Assembly: GCA_019828565.1 (NCBI GenBank)
Contig: JAHDYR010000006.1
Location: 371,643 to 435,642 of the forward strand
From: Carpediemonas membranifera
Taxonomy: Eukaryota; Fornicata
Length of the DNA: 64,000 nucleotides
Direction of reading: 5' to 3'
In this document: positions 27,977-36,926 of the stretch, piece after piece
How positions within the stretch are numbered: the first letter of the stretch is position 1
Layout of the letters: each line of letters starts with the position of its first letter
Program-made: the position numbers and the translations under genes
The notes under the pieces: model-generated
Database searches by the model: none
What the model was told of the DNA's origin: nothing
The model's input: the letters and a program-made list of their open reading frames with translations, nothing else

Positions 27977-28034
27977 CCCATTTTGGTTGGATTTAAGAGG
28001 AGGGCTCTCTGTTATAGAGCCACACTTTGTGGAT
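27977..28034 (+). repeat. Ngaro-like split repeat B2 (right end of element)
   Basis: 58 bp identical to B1. Its end CTTTGTGGAT(A) at 28025..28035 pairs with TATCCACAAAG at 28059..28069 in the flank, giving an 11-bp inverted repeat across the insertion border, between the element and the tRNA gene. Confidence 0.85.
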
Positions 28035-28070
28035 AGGACAGCTAGCCAAACAAAAAACTATCCACAAAGG

Positions 28071-28074
28071 AAAA
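28071..28074 (-). terminator. Pol III terminator of tRNA-His
   Basis: A minus-strand TTTT lies 5 nt after the tRNA 3' end, with a second run of six T at 28052..28057. Confidence 0.6.
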
Positions 28075-28079
28075 GTGGT

Positions 28080-28150
28080 GCGACGGCCGAGACTCGAACT
28101 CGGGTCTCGAGAGCCACAATCTCGTGTCCTACCGCCTAGACTACCATCGC
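28080..28150 (-). tRNA. tRNA-His (GTG)
   Basis: The minus strand folds into a full cloverleaf: acceptor GCGATGG pairs with CCGTCGC, the anticodon stem CGAGA/TCTCG holds the loop TTGTGGC (anticodon GTG), and the T stem CCGAG/CTCGG holds TTCGAGT. A G precedes position 1 (28151 on the plus strand is C), as expected for the extra G of tRNA-His. The A box spans TAGTCTAGGCGG. A TTTT run follows the 3' end (28071..28074) as a Pol III terminator. No intron. The gene is the target of the R2-like array and remains intact. Confidence 0.93.
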
Positions 28151-28151
28151 C
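28138..28151 (-). repeat. 14-bp tRNA-derived target segment, junction 1 (within the intact tRNA)
   Basis: Minus strand GGCGATGGTAGTCT is the tRNA 5' end including G-1 and the start of the A box. It recurs at 32117..32130 and 36098..36111, so it is the target duplication of each insertion. Confidence 0.85.
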
Positions 28152-28336
28152 GTTTAATAGGTCGAAAACCTCCTTTCACGCTGCGTCCAGAGACGTTCGC
28201 GCCTGTATTCCCGCGCCTGTGTCGACTTAGATGTGTCACCTGTGGGCATCCCTTGTTCGGCTCCTCCGGCTGCTCCCGCAGCCTCGTCGCCGGCCCCCTC
28301 GGCCTTTCCACACGCGAGATGAGATTCCAGCACAAA

Positions 28337-28966
28337 TTATTCCCGCAGCCAGTCCTGCGCTGTGGCCCGCTCGAACTGCGTGACGTAATCCGAGTAGATC
28401 TGGACGTTGCCGTTCCAGATGCAGCGCATCACTTCCTGCTCCAGGAAGCGGCCGGCCCCCACACTCAGGCCGACCATCTTACACAATCTCACACACCAGG
28501 ACTCGCCCTGGTCATCACTGCACGCTTCGCCAGTGATCTCGCAGGCGGCCGTCAGTAGCTCGGCTGACCAGTTGTGGTACTGCGCGGACTTGTCTGACTC
28601 GGCGTTGGCCTGATCCTTCGAGATCACCACGTCGATGATGATGGGCTCGTTGGCGACCCTGCCCGTGGGAGAGCGACGCAGCGGGACATAGACGTCGGCG
28701 CGAGCGTTACTCTGGTAGGCTGGGTCGGCCGAGTAGCCGCGGGTGCGACTGTTCAAGGCGAACTCCTTGCGGGCAAGCACGTCGTTACTCCACAGGAAGG
28801 AGCGCACGCAGTCACGAACTAGGTCATGACGCATGGTCCTGGCACCCTCCAGGAGCTTAGGACAGGACAACGTGTGCTGCCACGACACATTCGAGTTACC
28901 GCAGAGCGGGCAGCGGACGGTTGAGTCCGTCTCGAACGGTGGTGCGCCGAGGTGTGACCTCACCAT
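28337..28966 (-). CDS. R2-like endonuclease ORF: CCHC finger and restriction-like nuclease (unit 1)
   Basis: The 209-residue product has a zinc finger (CPLCGNSNVSWQHTLSC, C-x2-C-x9-H-x4-C). A PD-(D/E)xK-type nuclease core follows (ARADVYVPL ... PIIIDVVISKD), in the order found at the C-terminus of R2-type proteins. In R2 these domains are fused to the RT. Here the ATG overlaps the RT stop as ATGGTGA (28966..28960), identically in all three units. The nuclease would nick the tRNA gene to prime reverse transcription. Confidence 0.85.
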   Translation of the reverse strand: MVRSHLGAPPFETDSTVRCPLCGNSNVSWQHTLSCPKLLEGARTMRHDLVRDCVRSFLWSNDVLARKEFALNSRTRGYSADPAYQSNARADVYVPLRRSPTGRVANEPIIIDVVISKDQANAESDKSAQYHNWSAELLTAACEITGEACSDDQGESWCVRLCKMVGLSVGAGRFLEQEVMRCIWNGNVQIYSDYVTQFERATAQDWLRE

Positions 28967-31360
28967 GGTGGTGAAAAGGTCGCCACGGATCGGCGTCGCA
29001 TAGGAGAGGGGGACAGGGCGGCTTCGGCCGCGAGAATCGGGGTCACCGGGGTCGACTCCACGATCGGGGCGACGGCTGCTGCATGGGCGCGAGAGATTTT
29101 TGTTAGGGTGCGCTGAAGGCCAGTCACGGGCTTGCCGTAGAGCTGGTCCATCCCACGAGGCCAGTCGATGGAGGTGTCGTTGGCGGCGAAGGTTGATTCG
29201 TCGGGGGTTCTGTCCCAGCCCACATCGTGCAGTTGGGCGGTTGCGGCTAGGTAAGCTGCGTCCCAGGTCATGCTCGGGGTGGGCAGGCGGAGGCCGTTAT
29301 CGGAGAAATCGAGGCCGAGCCGGAGTGAGTTGTACTTCTCAGGGTCTAGGAGAAGAATTCTCGCAATCGCCGGCGTCAGGACGTTGGACTCGAAGTTTCG
29401 TATGGTCTCACGGTGTTGGGCTGGATCGACAGATCTCATCAAAAATGAAAGCTTCGGCAGAATACACGAACGGATAAGATTCAGAGCAACGGACGTCCCA
29501 TCCGTTCCAATGACTTCAACCATCGACACCACACTAAGCAACATCTGTTTCTGCTCGTCTAGCTTCGTCATGAGCTGCATCCGTTCCGCTTCGATGCCGC
29601 CAATGGGAATTCCCACGATTACTCCAGTTGGCGAGCACGTAACGCGAACAGTACGTGCATTCTGCGGCGCGGATGCACAAATCCACTGGCATTTAGCCGG
29701 TTTCATTGTTACGCCAATTTGTCGGAAAGCTTCACAAGCTCCATCGAAAAAGCCCTGGATGGCGCCGCTAGTCGTCCCCGGGGGGGCAATCCATGTGACG
29801 TCGTCCTGGTAGGCAACCCACTCGCCGCCCCATTTCGTCTTCAGCGTGTCGATGATTGGCCGCATGGCCAGCGTGAACAGAATGGGGGACAGTGGGTCTC
29901 CTTGAGCGATGCCCTCTAGGGACTCGACGACGCGGCCGGACGGCAGAACCAGCCTTCCATTGCCATATACGGCGTCAAAGTACGGGATCGCAACAGGGCA
30001 GGCCGCAGCGGCTGTGGACCTCAACAATTTGCGGGGCATGGTGCCGTACGCATTGCTGAGATCAACGGCGCAGATGCTTTGGCCACGGGAATACGCTTCT
30101 TGCAGGCGCAGACCCATAACTTCTGTGCCGCACGACTCACCCCGCCCGTACTGGTCATCGAGGAGAGGGTCATCCGCGAGGGACGCGGTAACCGCCTTGG
30201 CTAGTAGCTTGGCTGCTACTCGACGAAGGGCCTCTCCCATGGCGATGGGCCGGACCTCGTCGGGTTTGCCAGGCTTGGGCAGTGGGACGAGGCGGGAGTG
30301 GGCCAGAACGTTTGTGTACGGGACGCCTTCGGCCACATCGACAAGTAGTGGCTTCAGGGCAAGGGCGAAGGCTTCTGGCTTGTGTCTAGCAGCGAGCTTC
30401 AAGTGGAGGAAGCTCATGCCCGACGGACCGGGGAGCCGAGTCGGCCGGAAGACTGCTCAGGACATCGATGATGTCCCGAGTTTCGAACTCTACCGAGGTG
30501 AGCGGGGCGAGGGGATGGCGGATTGGGAGGTCATCAAGACTGCCTTGGAAGGGGTCAGCTTGCATCCGAACCATCTTCTCCTCTGCTTCGGCTGGGGTCA
30601 TCTGCAGTTCTTCCGAGACCAGGGCACTCATGGACTTGCTGTAGTACCCTCGTCTGGCGTGCTGGTAGGCGAGTCGGCTTCTCGACGTGCTTCCCACCTG
30701 ATTATGGCGGGTCCTCCGGGGGCGAAGTGCTGTTTGTGGGTGCAGCATCACGTCGATGAGACGATCGCGCTTGTCCTCATCTCTGGCTGCCGCGCAGGCG
30801 GTGACCTTTCCGATGAGGGCACGGACATAACCCTTGGTTCCCCTCCGCGTCGGTCGGCTGCGGCCGATGCGAGCCACGTCGGCGGGGTCTGGAAGGAACC
30901 CAAGAGGTCTTGTAGGCGCTCGGGTCTGCCTATTGTTGGTGGCCTGTGTTGCAGGGTGCGCCAATATAGCAGGGAGCGGCAGCCCCAGAGCGATGTGCGC
31001 TGCGGCCGCAACACGGCGTGAGCCATGTTTGGCCACAATCCCGTTCGACGGGAACCGGCGCGAGAAGTGGGGGGGCAGGGTTAGGCCGCCTGCGGCACGC
31101 AGGAGACACGTCTCAATCTCGATGGCTTGCGCCTTCGTGAGGTGCCTCCTGCGCTCCGTCCCCATGGCTCGCTCGAGCGCGGGGGGCGAGAGAAGCGTCT
31201 GGCGGACTGTGTCGGCATCACGCCAGAGCTCTTCCCGCAGGTCCGGGTGGATGGCGTCCCGTAGGTCACGAGCGAAGGCTGCGATAGCCTGGTTCACTCG
31301 GACCGTTGGTACGTCCATCCCCCGGTGGTTGGTGTCAGCCACGCTTTGGCCGCCAGGCAT
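28960..31360 (-). pseudogene. R2-like reverse transcriptase ORF, one-base frameshift (unit 1)
   Basis: Intact except for one extra G at about 30428..30431 compared with unit 2; without it the frame would be 799 residues from ATG 31360. The N-terminal ~270 residues are arginine-rich and of unknown fold. RT motifs follow: RLVPLPKPGKPDEVRPIAMGE, ICAVDLSNAYGTM, EGIAQGDPLSPILFTLAM, and the active site WVAYQDDVTWIA. A helical thumb region then runs up to the short SPPW end that overlaps the endonuclease ORF. The lesion is in a homopolymer and could be a sequencing error. Confidence 0.85.
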
Positions 31361-31382
31361 GGGAGCGGGTGCCCCGTTATGT

Positions 31383-32126
31383 CTAGGCTGGACATTCGTG
31401 GGCCGACTGGTCTCCCTCGCTGTCGTTAGGTCTAGGCACGATGCCTGTCTCCTGTGACTGGGCGGGGGTGGGTGGTCCTGAGCCGAGAGGTGGACTTATC
31501 GGGGGTATAAGCTCCGCGATCATCATCTCCTCCCTCTCGATTTGCGTTCTTGATGTTTGGTGGGCTGACGCAACGGGTCCGTTGTCAATCTCATCGATGG
31601 TGGAGAGCCGTGGGCATCCCGCCGCCCGTAGTTGCTCTAGTAGAGCCCTGCGGCGGCCTAGGGATAGCGTATGGTCACGGCCCTCTGTGTCTATACGGAT
31701 TCGCGAGTCCATTCGGTGCATCAGGAATTGGACGGGATGCGGCGGTAGGTTCCTGATCAACTGGATTGAGCTTAGTACTTGGTGTAATCTCTGCTTGAAG
31801 TCTCGGTTTGAGGGCCTCTGGATCACTGGGAAGAGCGGACTCACAGTGGCAATGAGTTCTTCGGAGACTCTCTTGGTGAAGCGCTCGGGACGTCCTCTAT
31901 CTTGAATGAACAGCTTTTTCACAAGCTCTACATCGTTAAAGAGGCGGCGGACTTTCTGGTACGAGGACCAGTGTTCGGCAAAGAGAGATTTTGGTACATG
32001 CTTACCAAACAGAATGCGCACGGCGTCGAAGATCTGGGAAACAGGATCTTCGAGCTGGATAGTTCCTTCAGTCCCGCTCAGAAGCCGCTCCACGACTTCT
32101 TTGCTGACAAAGACTGAGACTACCAT
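31383..32126 (-). CDS. R2-like ORF1, unknown function, start codon within tRNA-derived DNA (unit 1)
   Basis: The 247-residue product has its ATG (32126) in the tRNA-His segment: GGCGATGGTAGTCT supplies Met-Val-Val, and the frame runs on into the element body. The protein is hydrophilic and mostly helical, with a proline-rich C-terminus (IPPISPPLGSGPPTP). I recognise no domain. Unit 2 carries the same protein. Its stop lies 22 nt before the RT ATG. If the RNA starts in or reads through the tRNA segment, translation would depend on the insertion site. Confidence 0.75.
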   Translation of the reverse strand: MVVSVFVSKEVVERLLSGTEGTIQLEDPVSQIFDAVRILFGKHVPKSLFAEHWSSYQKVRRLFNDVELVKKLFIQDRGRPERFTKRVSEELIATVSPLFPVIQRPSNRDFKQRLHQVLSSIQLIRNLPPHPVQFLMHRMDSRIRIDTEGRDHTLSLGRRRALLEQLRAAGCPRLSTIDEIDNGPVASAHQTSRTQIEREEMMIAELIPPISPPLGSGPPTPAQSQETGIVPRPNDSEGDQSAHECPA

Positions 32127-32130
32127 CGCC
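32117..32130 (-). repeat. 14-bp tRNA-derived junction 2
   Basis: Same 14 bases as the 5' end of tRNA-His; supplies the ATG of ORF1 in unit 1. Confidence 0.85.
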
Positions 32131-32315
32131 GTTTAATAGGTCGAAAACCTCCTTTCACGCTGCGTCCAGAGACGTTCGCGCCTGTATTCCCGCGCCTGTG
32201 TCGACTTAGATGTGTCACCTGTGGGCATCCCTTGTTCGGCTCCTCCGGCTGCTCCCGCAGCCTCGTCGCCGGCCCCCTCGGCCTTTCCACACGCGAGATG
32301 AGATTCCAGCACAAA

Positions 32316-32945
32316 TTATTCCCGCAGCCAGTCCTGCGCTGTGGCCCGCTCGAACTGCGTGACGTAATCCGAGTAGATCTGGACGTTGCCGTTCCAGATG
32401 CAGCGCATCACTTCCTGCTCCAGGAAGCGGCCGGCCCCCACACTCAGGCCGACCATCTTACACAATCTCACACACCAGGACTCGCCCTGGTCATCACTGC
32501 ACGCTTCGCCAGTGATCTCGCAGGCGGCCGTCAGTAGCTCGGCTGACCAGTTGTGGTACTGCGCGGACTTGTCTGACTCGGCGTTGGCCTGATCCTTCGA
32601 GATCACCACGTCGATGATGATGGGCTCGTTGGCGACCCTGCCCGTGGGAGAGCGACGCAGCGGGACATAGACGTCGGCGCGAGCGTTACTCTGGTAGGCT
32701 GGGTCGGCCGAGTAGCCGCGGGTGCGACTGTTCAAGGCGAACTCCTTGCGGGCAAGCACGTCGTTACTCCACAGGAAGGAGCGCACGCAGTCACGAACTA
32801 GGTCATGACGCATGGTCCTGGCACCCTCCAGGAGCTTAGGACAGGACAACGTGTGCTGCCACGACACATTCGAGTTACCGCAGAGCGGGCAGCGGACGGT
32901 TGAGTCCGTCTCGAACGGTGGTGCGCCGAGGTGTGACCTCACCAT
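32316..32945 (-). CDS. R2-like endonuclease ORF (unit 2)
   Basis: Identical protein to unit 1 (28337..28966): CCHC finger CPLCGNSN...H...C followed by the nuclease core ARADVYVPL ... IIIDVV. The ATGGTGA overlap with the RT ORF (32945..32939) is conserved. Confidence 0.85.
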   Translation of the reverse strand: MVRSHLGAPPFETDSTVRCPLCGNSNVSWQHTLSCPKLLEGARTMRHDLVRDCVRSFLWSNDVLARKEFALNSRTRGYSADPAYQSNARADVYVPLRRSPTGRVANEPIIIDVVISKDQANAESDKSAQYHNWSAELLTAACEITGEACSDDQGESWCVRLCKMVGLSVGAGRFLEQEVMRCIWNGNVQIYSDYVTQFERATAQDWLRE

Positions 32946-35341
32946 GGTGGTGAAAAGGTCGCCACGGATCGGCGTCGCATAGGAGAGGGGGACAGGGCGG
33001 CTTCGGCCGCGAGAATCGGGGTCACCGGGGTCGACTCCACGATCGGGGCGACGGCTGCTGCATGGGCGCGAGAGATTTTTGTTAGGGTGCGCTGAAGGCC
33101 AGTCACGGGCTTGCCGTAGAGCTGGTCCATCCCACGAGGCCAGTCGATGGAGGTGTCGTTGGCGGCGAAGGTTGATTCGTCGGGGGTTCTGTCCCAGCCC
33201 ACATCGTGCAGTTGGGCGGTTGCGGCTAGGTAAGCTGCGTCCCAGGTCATGCTCGGGGTGGGCAGGCGGAGGCCGTTATCGGAGAAATCGAGGCCGAGCC
33301 GGAGTGAGTTGTACTTCTCAGGGTCTAGGAGAAGAATTCTCGCAATCGCCGGCGTCAGGACGTTGGACTCGAAGTTTCGTATGGTCTCACGGTGTTGGGC
33401 TGGATCGACAGATCTCATCAAAAATGAAAGCTTCGGCAGAATACACGAACGGATAAGATTCAGAGCAACGGACGTCCCATCCGTTCCAATGTCTTCAACC
33501 ATCGACACCACACTAAGCAACATCTGTTTCTGCTCGTCTAGCTTCGTCATGAGCTGCATCCGTTCCGCTTCGATGCCGCCAATGGGAATTCCCACGATTA
33601 CTCCAGTTGGCGAGCACGTAACGCGAACAGTACGTGCATTCTGCGGCGCGGATGCACAAATCCACTGGCATTTAGCCGGTTTCATCGTTACGCCAATTTG
33701 TCGGAAAGCTTCACAAGCTCCATCGAAAAAGCCCTGGATGGCGCCGCTAGTCGTCCCCGGGGGGGCAATCCATGTGACGTCGTCCTGGTAGGCAACCCAC
33801 TCGCCGCCCCATTTCGTCTTCAGCGTGTCGATGATTGGCCGCATGGCCAGCGTGAACAGAATGGGGGACAGTGGGTCTCCTTGAGCGATGCCCTCTAGGG
33901 ACTCGACGACGCGGCCGGACGGCAGAACCAGCCTTCCATTGCCATATACGGCGTCAAAGTACGGGATCGCAACAGGGCAGGCCGCAGCGGCTGTGGACCT
34001 CAACAATTTGCGGGGCATGGTGCCGTACGCATTGCTGAGATCAACGGCGCAGATGCTTTGGCCACGGGAATACGCTTCTTGCAGGCGCAGACCCATAACT
34101 TCTGTGCCGCACGACTCACCCCGCCCGTACTGGTCATCGAGGAGAGGGTCATCCGCGAGGGACGCGGTAACCGCCTTGGCTAGTAGCTTGGCTGCTACTC
34201 GACGAAGGGCCTCTCCCATGGCGATGGGCCGGACCTCGTCGGGTTTGCCAGGCTTGGGCAGTGGGACGAGGCGGGAGTGGGCCAGAACGTTTGTGTACGG
34301 GACGCCTTCGGCCACATCGACAAGTAGTGGCTTCAGGGCAAGGGCGAAGGCTTCTGGCTTGTGTCTAGCAGCGAGCTTCAAGTGGAGGAAGCTCATGCCC
34401 GACGGACCGGGAGCCGAGTCGGCCGGAAGACTGCTCAGGACATCGATGATGTCCCGAGTTTCGAACTCTACCGAGGTGAGCGGGGCGAGGGGATGGCGGA
34501 TTGGGAGGTCATCAAGACTGCCTTGGAAGGGGTCAGCTTGCATCCGAACCATCTTCTCCCTCTGCTTCGGCTGGGGTCATCTGCAGTTCTTCCGAGACCA
34601 GGGCACTCATGGACTTGCTGTAGTACCCTCGTCTGGCGTGCTGGTAGGCGAGTCGGCTTCTCGACGTGCTTCCCACCTGATTATGGCGGGTCCTCCGGGG
34701 GCGAAGTGCTGTTTGTGGGTGCAGCATCACGTCGATGAGACGATCGCGCTTGTCCTCATCTCTGGCTGCCGCGCAGGCGGTGACCTTTCCGATGAGGGCA
34801 CGGACATAACTCCTTGGTTCCCCTCCGCGTCGGTCGGCTGCGGCCGATGCGAGCCACGTCGGCGGGGTCTGGAAGGAACCCAAGAGGTCTTGTAGGCGCT
34901 CGGGTCTGCCTATTGTTGGTGGCCTGTGTTGCAGGGTGCGCCAATATAGCAGGGAGCGGCAGCCCCAGAGCGATGTGCGCTGCGGCCGCAACACGGCGTG
35001 AGCCATGTTTGGCCACAATCCCGTTCGACGGGAACCGGCGCGAGAAGTGGGGGGGCAGGGTTAGGCCGCCTGCGGCACGCAGGAGACACGTCTCAATCTC
35101 GATGGCTTGCGCCTTCGTGAGGTGCCTCCTGCGCTCCGTCCCCATGGCTCGCTCGAGCGCGGGGGGGCGAGAGAAGCGTCTGGCGGACTGTGTCGGCATC
35201 ACGCCAGAGCTCTTCCCGCAGGTCCGGGTGGATGGCGTCCCGTAGGTCACGAGCGAAGGCTGCGATAGCCTGGTTCACTCGGACCGTTGGTACGTCCATC
35301 CCCCGGTGGTTGGTGTCAGCCACGCTTTGGCCGCCAGGCAT
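32939..35341 (-). pseudogene. R2-like reverse transcriptase ORF, three one-base insertions (unit 2)
   Basis: The RT domain proper is open from 34552 to 32939 (537 codons), with all motifs including WVAYQDDVTWIA. It keeps the natural join DSAPGPSGMSFLHLK that unit 1 loses. Upstream, relative to unit 1, there is an extra C near 34560, an extra T near 34811 and an extra G in a run near 35161..35167. The total shift is three bases, so the frame returns, but a segment is scrambled. Sequencing error or early decay are both possible. Confidence 0.8.
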
Positions 35342-35363
35342 GGGAGCGGGTGCCCCGTTATGT

Positions 35364-36107
35364 CTAGGCTGGACATTCGTGGGCCGACTGGTCTCCCTCG
35401 CTGTCGTTAGGTCTAGGCACGATGCCTGTCTCCTGTGACTGGGCGGGGGTGGGTGGTCCTGAGCCGAGAGGTGGACTTATCGGGGGTATAAGCTCCGCGA
35501 TCATCATCTCCTCCCTCTCGATTTGCGTTCTTGATGTTTGGTGGGCTGACGCAACGGGTCCGTTGTCAATCTCATCGATGGTGGAGAGCCGTGGGCATCC
35601 CGCCGCCCGTAGTTGCTCTAGTAGAGCCCTGCGGCGGCCTAGGGATAGCGTATGGTCACGGCCCTCTGTGTCTATACGGATTCGCGAGTCCATTCGGTGC
35701 ATCAGGAATTGGACGGGATGCGGCGGTAGGTTCCTGATCAACTGGATTGAGCTTAGTACTTGGTGTAATCTCTGCTTGAAGTCTCGGTTTGAGGGCCTCT
35801 GGATCACTGGGAAGAGCGGACTCACAGTGGCAATGAGTTCTTCGGAGACTCTCTTGGTGAAGCGCTCGGGACGTCCTCTATCTTGAATGAACAGCTTTTT
35901 CACAAGCTCTACATCGTTAAAGAGGCGGCGGACTTTCTGGTACGAGGACCAGTGTTCGGCAAAGAGAGATTTTGGTACATGCTTACCAAACAGAATGCGC
36001 ACGGCGTCGAAGATCTGGGAAACAGGATCTTCGAGCTGGATAGTTCCTTCAGTCCCGCTCAGAAGCCGCTCCACGACTTCTTTGCTGACAAAGACTGAGA
36101 CTACCAT
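35364..36107 (-). CDS. R2-like ORF1, unknown function (unit 2)
   Basis: Identical to the unit 1 protein (247 residues). Its ATG at 36107 again lies in the 14-bp tRNA segment (36098..36111). Identity between units shows that the array is young or kept uniform. Confidence 0.75.
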   Translation of the reverse strand: MVVSVFVSKEVVERLLSGTEGTIQLEDPVSQIFDAVRILFGKHVPKSLFAEHWSSYQKVRRLFNDVELVKKLFIQDRGRPERFTKRVSEELIATVSPLFPVIQRPSNRDFKQRLHQVLSSIQLIRNLPPHPVQFLMHRMDSRIRIDTEGRDHTLSLGRRRALLEQLRAAGCPRLSTIDEIDNGPVASAHQTSRTQIEREEMMIAELIPPISPPLGSGPPTPAQSQETGIVPRPNDSEGDQSAHECPA

Positions 36108-36111
36108 CGCC
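36098..36111 (-). repeat. 14-bp tRNA-derived junction 3
   Basis: Same tRNA-His 5' segment between units 2 and 3; supplies the ATG of ORF1 in unit 2. Confidence 0.85.
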
Positions 36112-36296
36112 GTTTAATAGGTCGAAAACCTCCTTTCACGCTGCGTCCAGAGACGTTCGCGCCTGTATTCCCGCGCCTGTGTCGACTTAGATGTGTCACC
36201 TGTGGGCATCCCTTGTTCGGCTCCTCCGGCTGCTCCCGCAGCCTCGTCGCCGGCCCCCTCGGCCTTTCCACACGCGAGATGAGATTCCAGCACAAA

Positions 36297-36926
36297 TTAT
36301 TCCCGCAGCCAGTCCTGCGCTGTGGCCCGCTCGAACTGCGTGACGTAATCCGAGTAGATCTGGACGTTGCCGTTCCAGATGCAGCGCATCACTTCCTGCT
36401 CCAGGAAGCGGCCGGCCCCCACACTCAGGCCGACCATCTTACACAATCTCACACACCAGGACTCGCCCTGGTCATCACTGCACGCTTCGCCAGTGATCTC
36501 GCAGGCGGCCGTCAGTAGCTCGGCTGACCAGTTGTGGTACTGCGCGGACTTGTCTGACTCGGCGTTGGCCTGATCCTTCGAGATCACCACGTCGATGATG
36601 ATGGGCTCGTTGGCGACCCTGCCCGTGGGAGAGCGACGCAGCGGGACATAGACGTCGGCGCGAGCGTTACTCTGGTAGGCTGGGTCGGCCGAGTAGCCGC
36701 GGGTGCGACTGTTCAAGGCGAACTCCTTGCGGGCAAGCACGTCGTTACTCCACAGGAAGGAGCGCACGCAGTCACGAACTAGGTCATGACGCATGGTCCT
36801 GGCACCCTCCAGGAGCTTAGGACAGGACAACGTGTGCTGCCACGACACATTCGAGTTACCGCAGAGCGGGCAGCGGACGGTTGAGTCCGTCTCGAACGGT
36901 GGTGCGCCGAGGTGTGACCTCACCAT
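36297..36926 (-). CDS. R2-like endonuclease ORF (unit 3)
   Basis: Identical 209-residue CCHC finger and restriction-like nuclease as in units 1 and 2. The ORF itself is complete although the upstream RT of this unit is cut. Confidence 0.85.
   Translation of the reverse strand: MVRSHLGAPPFETDSTVRCPLCGNSNVSWQHTLSCPKLLEGARTMRHDLVRDCVRSFLWSNDVLARKEFALNSRTRGYSADPAYQSNARADVYVPLRRSPTGRVANEPIIIDVVISKDQANAESDKSAQYHNWSAELLTAACEITGEACSDDQGESWCVRLCKMVGLSVGAGRFLEQEVMRCIWNGNVQIYSDYVTQFERATAQDWLRE

Larger units (their letters stand above)
1467..28034 (+). mobile_element. Ngaro/DIRS-like tyrosine-recombinase retrotransposon, split by three nested insertions
   Basis: The element has the split direct repeat layout of Ngaro/PAT-type elements: A1 at 1467..1546, then the ORFs, then B1 (21599..21656) joined to A2 (21657..21736), and B2 at 27977..28034. 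It encodes a small gag-like ORF and one long ORF with reverse transcriptase, RNase H and tyrosine recombinase. No DIRS-type methyltransferase domain was seen. Three guests interrupt it: Gypsy-1 in gag, element A in the RT, and Gypsy-2 between A2 and B2. Without the guests and their target duplications it measures about 3.7 kb, and both ORFs become continuous. It was probably intact when the guests arrived, so it is the oldest layer in this half of the window. Confidence 0.88.
28138..32116 (-). mobile_element. R2-like non-LTR retrotransposon, unit 1, at the tRNA-His 5' end
   Basis: Minus-strand unit with a body of 3965 bp (28152..32116). It ends in ...CCTATTAAAC without a poly-A tail, directly before the tRNA-His 5' end. 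The next unit follows at 32117 with the same 14-bp tRNA segment (GGCGATGGTAGTCT). It encodes three ORFs: an unknown ORF1, a reverse transcriptase, and a CCHC finger plus restriction-like endonuclease. The endonuclease type, lack of poly-A and strict target place it near R2/NeSL/Hero-type elements. One extra G near 30430 breaks the RT frame in this unit. Confidence 0.88.
32117..36097 (-). mobile_element. R2-like non-LTR retrotransposon, unit 2 (tandem)
   Basis: Second head-to-tail unit, near-identical to unit 1 (period 3979 then 3981 bp). Differences are mostly single bases in homopolymers. The endonuclease ORF and ORF1 are open; the RT frame has three single-base insertions relative to unit 1 in its N-terminal third. 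The tRNA-derived 14 bp at 32117..32130 separates it from unit 1. Confidence 0.88.

Noticed and set aside
29909-31021. Long plus-strand ORFs (up to 370 codons) opposite the R2-like RT, repeated in each unit
   Set aside because: Arginine/serine-rich shadow frames of the RT; they change with every homopolymer difference between units.
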